Origin: Clostridia bacterium
Lineage (GTDB): Bacteria > Bacillota > Clostridia > Christensenellales > UBA1242
Length of the DNA stretch: 14,311 nt
Direction of reading: 5' to 3'
Assembly (NCBI GenBank): GCA_028702545.1
Contig: JAQVOQ010000025.1
Location: forward strand, 1 to 14,311
Below the pieces are notes generated by a model. The model saw only the letters and a list, made by a program, of their open reading frames with translations. It ran no database searches and was not told the origin of the DNA. Made by a program: the position numbers and the translations under genes. Positions within the stretch are counted from its first letter, which is position 1; the number at the start of each line of letters is the position of its first letter. Of the stretch, positions 7,384-13,528 are shown piece by piece.

Positions 7384-8418
7384 TTATTCCTTAATTTTAT
7401 TCAATCTATTTATTTCTTCGCTCAACTTTTGTTGCATTTTTGCTTGTTCTAATTCTATTACTTGCTTGATGGAAGTTTTTATTGTAATTGCGGTTGAAGA
7501 ACCGTGCGACTTAATAATAACCTTTTTCGCTCCTAAAAACGGAGAACCACCTTTGTTTGAGTGGTCTAATTTAACCTTAAGTCTTTTAAACGCACCTCTC
7601 ATAAATAATGCGCCAAACATACCCAATTTGCTCGCTTTAATCTCGGCTTTAAGCATTTTTAACATACTGCTAACAGCACCTTCTGTGCTTTTAAGTAACA
7701 CATTTCCAGCAAAACCATCAGCGACTATAACATCATAGTCTCCACTCAAGGTGTCGCGCGCCTCCATATTGCCAACAAAATTAATAGGCAGAGTTCTAAG
7801 AAGTGGAAAAACCTGTTTTACTAGCTCATTGCCTTTTTTATCTTCAACGCCAACATTTAAAAGTGCCACGCGAGGACTTACAATATTAAACATCGCCTGC
7901 GAATACAAACTGCCCATAAGTGCAAAATGTGCTAAATTCTCCGCGCTTGAATCCATATTAGCACCGCAATCAATAAGCACAACATTGCCGCCATTAATAG
8001 TTGGCAAAACTGGTGCTAAGGCTGGTCTACTAATGCCTGATAGCCTACCGATTTTTAAAAAACCACCCGTTAAAACAGCACCTGTACTGCCTGCTGAAAC
8101 CAACCCACTAATACTATCGTCTTGCTTTAATCTCTCAAGAGCCACAACCAAAGAGGAATTCTTTTTTGTTCTTATGGCTTCCACCGGTGAATCGTCGTTT
8201 GTTATAACGCTCCTCGCATCAAGCACTTCTACTTTATTTTGGTCAAAAGTTAAATTACTTAAAATAGTTTTAATTTCTTCTTCTTTACCCACTAAAATAA
8301 CTTTAACATTTTTATATTCATTAACAGCTAAAATTGCACCTTCAACAATTTGTTTAGGTGCATTATCTCCGCCACAAGCATCTATTATTACGCTAATTAC
8401 TTTATCTTGTTCTTGCAC
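7384..8418 (-). CDS. plsX: Phosphate acyltransferase PlsX
   Basis: Acyl-ACP:phosphate transacylase. It makes acyl-phosphate from acyl-ACP, the donor used by PlsY to start phosphatidic acid synthesis; it is a peripheral membrane enzyme. The 344 residues match the family length. Visible landmarks are IDACGGDNAP (12-21; usually DAMGGD, with Cys for Met here), DDSPVEAIRTKKNSS, SAGSTGAVLTGG and RPALAPVLPT. The start is GTG, with GAGGG (8425-8429) six bases upstream; no in-frame ATG with a ribosome-binding site was seen. A promoter lies in the gap to rpmF. In relatives fapR or fab genes and acpP often flank plsX; none occur here, so its acyl carrier must be encoded elsewhere. Confidence 0.97.
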   Translation of the reverse strand: MQEQDKVISVIIDACGGDNAPKQIVEGAILAVNEYKNVKVILVGKEEEIKTILSNLTFDQNKVEVLDARSVITNDDSPVEAIRTKKNSSLVVALERLKQDDSISGLVSAGSTGAVLTGGFLKIGRLSGISRPALAPVLPTINGGNVVLIDCGANMDSSAENLAHFALMGSLYSQAMFNIVSPRVALLNVGVEDKKGNELVKQVFPLLRTLPINFVGNMEARDTLSGDYDVIVADGFAGNVLLKSTEGAVSSMLKMLKAEIKASKLGMFGALFMRGAFKRLKVKLDHSNKGGSPFLGAKKVIIKSHGSSTAITIKTSIKQVIELEQAKMQQKLSEEINRLNKIKE

Positions 8419-8452
8419 AAATAGCCCTCACTTTAATTTTAAAATCAACTGT

Positions 8453-8482
8453 ATTATAACAAAAAATATATATTTTTAACAA
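8453..8482 (-). promoter_or_regulatory. Probable sigma-A promoter of plsX-rnc
   Basis: A perfect -10 TATAAT (8453-8458) with a weaker -35 TTGTTA (8477-8482) at 18 bases. It sits between the rpmF terminator, whose T-rich tail it slightly overlaps, and the plsX GTG. I found no FapR-type operator (TTAGTACC with its inverted half) here. Confidence 0.55.
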
Positions 8483-8510
8483 ACAAAAACGAGCCAATTT
8501 TTAGCCCGTT
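8481..8510 (-). terminator. Intrinsic terminator after rpmF
   Basis: On the minus strand AACGGGCTAA, loop AAA, TTGGCTCGTT forms a ten-bp stem with two G-U pairs, followed by TTTGTTT. It lies 22 bases after the rpmF stop and makes rpmF look like a single-gene unit. Confidence 0.8.
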
Positions 8511-8532
8511 AATTCTTTAATTTATAATTGAA

Positions 8533-8736
8533 TTATTTTTGTTCTGTTTTTTTCTCTTCTTTGTTCATTACAACTACTTCTTTACCATCATAATGACCAC
8601 ATTTTTTACAAACAATGTGTGGTTTTTTCATTTCGTGACAATTTGGACACTCTACAATAGAAGGTGTTGAAACTTTCCAGTTTGCTTTTCTAGAATTTCG
8701 TCTTGCCTTAGAAATTTTCCCTTTTGGTACTGCCAT
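8533..8736 (-). CDS. rpmF: 50S ribosomal protein L32, zinc-binding type
   Basis: Large-subunit ribosomal protein L32. The 67 residues begin MAVPKGKISKARRNSRKANW, the diagnostic basic N-terminus. Two CxxC pairs follow: CPNC (30-33) and CKKC (43-46), which make a zinc ribbon, so this is the zinc-binding (C+) form. The tail after residue 57 is charged and somewhat extended. The ATG has a near-perfect Shine-Dalgarno, AGGAGGTG (8745-8752), at eight bases. A perfect-consensus promoter lies upstream and a terminator downstream, which suggests strong independent expression. In most Bacillota and many other bacteria a DUF177/YceD gene sits directly before rpmF; here ackA does. Confidence 0.98.
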   Translation of the reverse strand: MAVPKGKISKARRNSRKANWKVSTPSIVECPNCHEMKKPHIVCKKCGHYDGKEVVVMNKEEKKTEQK

Positions 8737-8774
8737 ATTATGTGCACCTCCTAATTAATCTTTAATGCTTTTAC

Positions 8775-8803
8775 ATTATATATGAAATAATGCCTATTGT
8801 CAA
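8775..8803 (-). promoter_or_regulatory. Perfect-consensus sigma-A promoter of rpmF
   Basis: TTGACA (8798-8803), 17 bases, TATAAT (8775-8780): every consensus base and the ideal spacing. It begins ten bases after the ackA stop. The first transcribed base should be near 8768, about 31 bases before the rpmF ATG. Confidence 0.9.
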
Positions 8804-8812
8804 CTTGATAAT

Positions 8813-10012
8813 TTAAATTTCATCTACTATTTTTTGAGTATCTCTTGCTATGACTAGTTCCTCGTTAGTAGGAATAATGTAAACGGCAACTTTGCTATTT
8901 GGACTGCTAATTTTATACTCTTTGCCTCTTGGGGCATTTTCGTTTTTCTCTGCATCTAAAACAATTCCTAAAAACTCCATATTGTTTAAAGCGCCAAGCC
9001 TAATCTCTGGTGTATATTCTCCAACTCCCGCAGTAAACACAATAGCGTCAACTCCACCCATAACGGCCGCATAAGCACCTATATATTTTTTTACTCCATA
9101 ACTCAACATATCAAGTGCAAGTTTTGCATCAGTATTTGTTTTAGCCACTTCTAATAAGTCGCGCATATCACTGCTAATTCCACTAACGCCTAAAAGTCCA
9201 CTTTCTTTGTTTAAATATGATGTTACTTTTTTAATATCCCAGCCTGTTTGATTCATTAAATACTCTTGAACAGCAGGATCAAGGTCGCCACATCTTGTGC
9301 CCATAATTAATCCTTCAAGCGGAGTAAATCCCATAGATGTATCTACGCTAATTCCGCCATTAACTGCCGAAATTGAAGAGCCATTGCCTAAGTGGCAAGT
9401 AATAATTTTTAGGTCTTTAATATCTTTATTTTCTAAACTTGCAAGCCTACTCGCCACATAATAGTGTGAAGTGCCGTGAAAGCCATATCGCCTTACTTTA
9501 TAATCCGTATAAGCTTTTTTAGGTAGTGCATACATATATGCATATTTTGGCATATTTGCATGAAATGCTGTATCAAAAACTGCAACATTAGGCATATTAG
9601 GTGCAACTTTTTGTACAGCCTCAATTCCCATAATGTTAGCTGGCATATGAAGTGGTCCAAGTGGTGTGTTTTCGTAAATAACTTTCATAACATCATCGTT
9701 AATTAACGCTGATTCTTTACAAGCCTCTCCACCGTGCAAAACTCTATGACCTACTCCGTTGATTTCGTCTAACGATTTTATAACGCCATACTCGCTACTT
9801 GTTATAGTTTCTAAAACAAATGCTATTGCATCTTTATGATCTTTTAATGTTTTTTCTAATTTTGTTTCAACTTTATCCGCTTTATGTTTTAAAAAACTTC
9901 CATCAAGACCAATTCGCTCAACTGCGCCTTTACATAAAACAATTTCTCCATCCATATTGATTAACTGATATTTTAAACTTGAACTTCCTGCATTTATTAC
10001 TAGTATTTTCAT
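8813..10012 (-). CDS. ackA: Acetate kinase
   Basis: Transfers phosphate from acetyl phosphate to ADP, giving acetate and ATP, the last step of the Pta-AckA pathway; the reaction is reversible. The 399 residues are standard length. Landmarks of the ASKHA-fold kinase are present: N7 in NAGSSSLKYQL, R90 in GHRVLHGG, D147 in FDTAFH, H179 in RRYGFHGTSH, R240 in GTRCGDLDP and a C-terminal PTNEE Glu. These line up one position before the Methanosarcina thermophila catalytic residues. The ATG follows the pta stop with no gap (TAAATG). The nearest purine-rich Shine-Dalgarno (AAGGAAG) lies rather far upstream, so translation probably depends on coupling to pta. No terminator was seen after the stop; the rpmF promoter begins almost at once. 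Confidence 0.98.
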   Translation of the reverse strand: MKILVINAGSSSLKYQLINMDGEIVLCKGAVERIGLDGSFLKHKADKVETKLEKTLKDHKDAIAFVLETITSSEYGVIKSLDEINGVGHRVLHGGEACKESALINDDVMKVIYENTPLGPLHMPANIMGIEAVQKVAPNMPNVAVFDTAFHANMPKYAYMYALPKKAYTDYKVRRYGFHGTSHYYVASRLASLENKDIKDLKIITCHLGNGSSISAVNGGISVDTSMGFTPLEGLIMGTRCGDLDPAVQEYLMNQTGWDIKKVTSYLNKESGLLGVSGISSDMRDLLEVAKTNTDAKLALDMLSYGVKKYIGAYAAVMGGVDAIVFTAGVGEYTPEIRLGALNNMEFLGIVLDAEKNENAPRGKEYKISSPNSKVAVYIIPTNEELVIARDTQKIVDEI

Positions 10013-11284
10013 TTATTTTTGTTCTTCCTTTTGTTTTTTGTTTTTAACTGGTTTTTCTACTTTGGAACTTACTTCGGTAACTTCAATTGTTTCTAAAATT
10101 TTTGTAACTTCTGGAGTAGTTTCTGCGGTAGTTTCTGGAACTTTATCCACAACTACCTCTTCTTCAACTTCAAGTTTAACCTGTTGTCTTCTTTCTTTCT
10201 TTTGTTTTTTAAACAACTTTTTTTCTAGTTTTTCTTGTTTTAATTTTTCTATTCTTTCTTGTTCACTTAAATTACTAGCCTGCAAACTTGTAATTGCAAT
10301 TGTTAAAACAATCTCTTTTAAACTAGCCCCTCTAGATAAATCATTAACTGGTTTGTTTAAGCCCTGCATAATAGGTCCAATTGCTTTCATTTTTCCAACA
10401 ATTTTCATTAATTTTGACGAAATATTTCCGCTATTTAAGTCAGGGAAAATTAACACATTAGCATTGCCTTTCCAAGCATTGTTTTTAACTTTAACTCTCG
10501 CAACCTTTGCCACTAATGCACTGTCGGCTTGAAGTTCACCTTCAATAATCATTTCGGGTTCTTTTTGCTTTAACAGTTTAGTTGCTAGTTTTACTTTATC
10601 AACAGACTCACCATTACCACTTCCGTGAGTTGAATAACTTAACATTGCAAGTCTAACATCAAGTTTAGCAAGTTCTTTTGCCGTTTTAGCAGTAGCTATT
10701 GCAATATCTACTAACTCCTCAGCGTTTGGATTAACATTAAGCGCACAATCACCTAAAACAAATACACCTTTGTCGCCAAGCTTTAATGACTTTTTAGAAA
10801 GCATAATAAAACTAGATGAGGCTCTTTTAATACCTTCTTCTGTTTTGATAATTTGCAAAGCTGGTTTCAACATATTAGCAGAAGTTGTAGCCGCTCCTCC
10901 AACCACTCCATCAACTATGCCCTCTTCAAGTAGCATCGTAGCAAAATAAATTGGATTTAATATAAGTTCCTTTGCCTCTTTTAAAAGTAAACCTTTAAAC
11001 TTTCTAATCTCATATAGTTTTCTAGCTAAATCATCAGTTTTTTCATAAGTTTTTGGATTAATAAAAGTCATTTTTGCAAAATTAGCTTGCAAAAATGTAT
11101 TTTTAATTTTTTGTTCATCACCTATTAAAACGATGTTTGCTATATTCTTTTTAGTACAATACTCAGCAGACTTAATAATAAGTCCACTAAACTCTGCCTC
11201 TGGCAACGCTATTGTTTTAATATCCGATTTTGCATAACTTAAAAACTTTTTTTCTAAACCATTTTTAAAAATATTTAAACACAT
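10013..11284 (-). CDS. pta: Phosphate acetyltransferase with charged C-terminal tail
   Basis: Converts acetyl-CoA and phosphate to acetyl phosphate, which the adjoining AckA uses to make ATP and acetate. The catalytic PTA_PTB domain fills about residues 1-337. It contains SYSTHGSGNGESVDKV, GELQADSAL, NVLIFPDLNSGNIS and AIGPIMQGLNKPVNDLSRGA. Single-domain Pta enzymes are usually about 320-340 residues. Here some 85 more follow: a K/E/Q-rich probably helical part, a V/T/E/P-rich part and a Lys-rich end; I recognise no domain in it. I chose the ATG at 11284 rather than the GTG at 11293, three codons earlier: GAGGG sits eight bases before the ATG but touches the GTG. Phosphotransbutyrylase is the alternative; gene context favours Pta. 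Confidence 0.93.
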   Translation of the reverse strand: MCLNIFKNGLEKKFLSYAKSDIKTIALPEAEFSGLIIKSAEYCTKKNIANIVLIGDEQKIKNTFLQANFAKMTFINPKTYEKTDDLARKLYEIRKFKGLLLKEAKELILNPIYFATMLLEEGIVDGVVGGAATTSANMLKPALQIIKTEEGIKRASSSFIMLSKKSLKLGDKGVFVLGDCALNVNPNAEELVDIAIATAKTAKELAKLDVRLAMLSYSTHGSGNGESVDKVKLATKLLKQKEPEMIIEGELQADSALVAKVARVKVKNNAWKGNANVLIFPDLNSGNISSKLMKIVGKMKAIGPIMQGLNKPVNDLSRGASLKEIVLTIAITSLQASNLSEQERIEKLKQEKLEKKLFKKQKKERRQQVKLEVEEEVVVDKVPETTAETTPEVTKILETIEVTEVSSKVEKPVKNKKQKEEQK

Positions 11285-11304
11285 AATTTTCACCCTCTTA
11301 AAAA

Positions 11305-11320
11305 CTGTTTGTTAAAACAG
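11305..11320. repeat. Six-bp inverted repeat in the pta leader
   Basis: CTGTTT, GTTA, AAACAG: a perfect stem with a four-base loop, 20 bases before the pta ATG, at or just after the likely transcription start. It may be an operator or a small leader hairpin. No T run follows, so it is not a terminator. Confidence 0.35.
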
Positions 11321-11322
11321 CC

Positions 11323-11350
11323 ATTTTAATATATAATTAATTATTAACAA
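11323..11350 (-). promoter_or_regulatory. Weak candidate promoter of pta-ackA
   Basis: TTGTTA (11345-11350), 16 bases, TAAAAT (11323-11328): four and five of six consensus bases. A promoter is expected somewhere in this 117-base divergent gap, and this is the best minus-strand match. I could not settle on a plus-strand promoter for tmcAL; TAAAAT at 11364-11369 is the best -10 but lacks a good -35. Confidence 0.3.
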
Positions 11351-11401
11351 AATAATGTTACACTAAAATAAAATTTTTGTAAACAGATTAAAGGAAAATA
11401 G

Positions 11402-12664
11402 ATGAAATTAGCAGCAATCATATGTGAATATAACCCATTACACAACGGTCACTTGCACCAAATGCAACAAACTAAATTAATGACAGGTGCCGATGGCATT
11501 TTGTGCATTATGAGCGGAAATTTTACGCAAAGAGCAGAAAGTACAATTATAGACAAATATGCAAGGGCAAAAATAGCTATTTTGTGCGGAGCGGATATCG
11601 TAGTAGGATTACCTACCCCATATAGTACAAACAATGCAGAGGTTTTTGGTTTGGCCGCGGTTAAAATTGCTAACTCATTCAAAAATGTAAAGTGGTTGAG
11701 TTTTGGCATGGAAGAGCCAAATTTAAATTTGTTAGACGAACTTGCAAATTTTTTTGTAAAAGAAGCTGACGATTATAAACTTATTTTAAAAGAGTTTTTA
11801 AAAAGTGGCTTATCTTTTAACGAAAGCCGAATAAAAGCCGTTGAGAGTTTTATAAACAACAAAAAAATAAGTTTTAGCGACAACAAAAAAGCACTTGAAC
11901 TGTTGACAATGCCAAATAATATTTTGGCGCTAGAATATGTTAAATCATTAAAACAAATCAGTAGCAACATTTTACCCGTTGCAATAAAGCGAGTTGGTAG
12001 CAATTACACAGATAAACAATTGCAAAACACTTATTCATCGGCAACCGCAATAAGAAAAACAATTTTTGAGAACTTTGACCTAAAAAAAGCTTCTTTAAGT
12101 TTGCCTAAATACTCTTATATTGAACTCAAAAACTATATAACTAAAAATGGGTTAATAAACGCTCAAAAGTTAAATGAACTGGTGCTTTATAAAATGAGGA
12201 CGACTGACAAACAACAACTAAAACAATTATATAATATGGGTGAAGGACTAGAAAATAGGCTAAAAAGCGTTGCCTTGTCCACTCAAAATGCAAAGGAATT
12301 CATAGAAGAAATACAAACAAGACGCTACAAAAATAGCCGAATAAACAGTATTCTTTTAAATGCAGTTTTAAACATCAATAAAAGCGTTGTAATAAAAATT
12401 TACAAAGTGCAAAAACTTCCCTTTATTAAAGTGCTTGCAATAAATACTTCAAATAAACAACTATTAAGTGAGCTAAAATGCTCATCTAAGTTAATATTAA
12501 GAAAAAATGATATTAAAAGCCTTAAACAAACGACCTTTACAAAAGAGTTAATTGAAGCAGAAAATAACGCAAATGCTGTTTATAATTTGTTAATAGGTAA
12601 AAATGTTATAAAAGCCAACGATATTTACACGACTCTTCAAAAAATAAACCAAAAAAGCGAGTAA
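11402..12664 (+). CDS. tmcAL: tRNA(Met) cytidine acetate ligase TmcAL (YlbM)
   Basis: Makes N4-acetylcytidine at the wobble base of elongator tRNA-Met from acetate and ATP, by way of acetyl-adenylate. It is related to nucleotidyltransferases and was earlier called YlbM or DUF795. The 420 residues are normal length. Visible motifs: IICEYNPLHNGH with HxGH at 14-17 (adenylate binding), MSGNFTQRAE (37-46), ADIVVGLPTPYSTNNAEVFG (64-83; the family usually has ELP where this has GLP) and the tRNA-side signature SSATAIRK (about 213-220). The C-terminal third is basic and weakly conserved. AAAGGA (11390-11395) lies six bases before the ATG. It is divergent from pta and converges on ylbK. Sharing acetate with the Pta-AckA pathway next door is suggestive but not proof of regulation. 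Confidence 0.95.
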   Translation: MKLAAIICEYNPLHNGHLHQMQQTKLMTGADGILCIMSGNFTQRAESTIIDKYARAKIAILCGADIVVGLPTPYSTNNAEVFGLAAVKIANSFKNVKWLSFGMEEPNLNLLDELANFFVKEADDYKLILKEFLKSGLSFNESRIKAVESFINNKKISFSDNKKALELLTMPNNILALEYVKSLKQISSNILPVAIKRVGSNYTDKQLQNTYSSATAIRKTIFENFDLKKASLSLPKYSYIELKNYITKNGLINAQKLNELVLYKMRTTDKQQLKQLYNMGEGLENRLKSVALSTQNAKEFIEEIQTRRYKNSRINSILLNAVLNINKSVVIKIYKVQKLPFIKVLAINTSNKQLLSELKCSSKLILRKNDIKSLKQTTFTKELIEAENNANAVYNLLIGKNVIKANDIYTTLQKINQKSE

Positions 12665-12674
12665 CTACTCGCTT
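12655..12674. terminator. Bidirectional terminator between tmcAL and ylbK
   Basis: A perfect eight-bp stem, AAGCGAGT and ACTCGCTT, with a four-base loop. The tmcAL stop codon lies across the stem-loop junction. On the plus strand it is followed by a T-rich stretch (GTTATTTATTT), and on the minus strand by an uninterrupted T run, so one hairpin serves both convergent genes. Confidence 0.85.
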
Positions 12675-12697
12675 GTTATTTATTTGCTTTATAACTA

Positions 12698-13498
12698 TTA
12701 ATAAATTAATTTTTTTATTTGCTCTAAATGTTTTTCGGCATATTTTCTGCCAATTAAAATAGCTTTTTTTATTGACGGCTTATCAAAAGAAGTTACGCTA
12801 ACGCCATCTAAATCCATTTTAACTTTTAAATCAGCAAAAGATGGTTTATATTTATAGTATTCTTGTTGAATTAAACTATAAGATGCGACCAACATACCCG
12901 TAATAGTTTTTGGTACTTTTTTCATATTATAATCACCCAAAACATCAACCGAAATAGTAACATCCATACCAAAATCTTTTGCCGCATCAGACGGAACATT
13001 GTCTATAACTCCACCATCAATAAGGAGCATATCATCCTTTTTAATAGGAGTAAAAACGCCAGGAATAGATATACTCGCCCTAATTGCTTCGCTTACAGGG
13101 CCTTTGCTAAATTTGTATATTTCGCCCCTCATCATATCTGCTGCAATTGCAACATAAGGCATTTGTAAATCCTCAATATTTTTGTTTTCTAAAAATTTAT
13201 TAAAAGCTATTGCTAATCTTTTGCCAGATATAAACCCTCGTCTAATGAAAGTAAGTGGGTTGATATCGGTAATAAATTGCCCAATATGAAATTTTTCAAG
13301 TGCTATTTCCTCTAACTCTTTACCACTATATCCAAATGCATAAAATGCACCGATTAAAGAACCCATTGAAGTGCCTGCAATAGCATTAACCTTAATGCCT
13401 TTTTCTTCTAAAACCTGCAAAAAACCGATGTGTGCAAAGCCTAATGCCGAGCCACCACCAAGAGCCAACGCTAGTGTTTTCTGGGACAGTTTTTTCAT
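12698..13498 (-). CDS. ylbK: Patatin-like phospholipase, YlbK/RssA type
   Basis: Predicted serine lipid hydrolase of the patatin family, with a Ser-Asp dyad. In 266 residues it shows the glycine-rich oxyanion motif ALGGGSALG (12-20), the nucleophile Ser44 in GTSMG (42-46) and the catalytic Asp161 in IDGGVIDNVP (160-169). No signal peptide or clear membrane span is present, so it is probably cytoplasmic or peripheral. The real substrate of YlbK/RssA proteins is not established. Its place between tmcAL and ylbJ matches the Bacillus ylbJ-ylbK-ylbL-ylbM segment, which supports orthology, although here ylbL is missing and ylbJ is reversed. AAAAAGG (13509-13515) lies ten bases before the ATG. Confidence 0.92.
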   Translation of the reverse strand: MKKLSQKTLALALGGGSALGFAHIGFLQVLEEKGIKVNAIAGTSMGSLIGAFYAFGYSGKELEEIALEKFHIGQFITDINPLTFIRRGFISGKRLAIAFNKFLENKNIEDLQMPYVAIAADMMRGEIYKFSKGPVSEAIRASISIPGVFTPIKKDDMLLIDGGVIDNVPSDAAKDFGMDVTISVDVLGDYNMKKVPKTITGMLVASYSLIQQEYYKYKPSFADLKVKMDLDGVSVTSFDKPSIKKAILIGRKYAEKHLEQIKKLIY

Positions 13499-13523
13499 AT
13501 AAGTACAACCTTTTTCATAAATT
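13495..13523 (+). promoter_or_regulatory. Possible sporulation sigma-E-type promoter of ylbJ
   Basis: TCATATA (13495-13501), 14 bases, CATAAATT (13516-13523) resembles the Bacillus sigma-E consensus (KMATATT, 14-15, CATACANT), with six matches in each half. ylbJ belongs to the sigma-E regulon in B. subtilis. The left half overlaps the ylbK start codon. AT-rich DNA makes chance matches easy. Confidence 0.35.
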
Positions 13524-13528
13524 AATAT

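Noticed and set aside
7751..8479. Plus-strand open frame of 242 codons opposite plsX
   Set aside because: It lies wholly antisense to a clear plsX plus its leader, has no recognisable domain, and its Ser/Thr/Leu-rich composition is what the reverse strand of such a gene gives.
8419..8532. FapR operator controlling plsX
   Set aside because: No TTAGTACC-like inverted repeat is present in the gap; only the rpmF terminator and a sigma-A-like promoter were found.
10038..10532. Plus-strand open frame of 164 codons opposite the pta tail
   Set aside because: The Ser/Thr/Phe-rich sequence is the mirror of the Lys/Glu-rich pta tail. No ribosome site or homology was seen.
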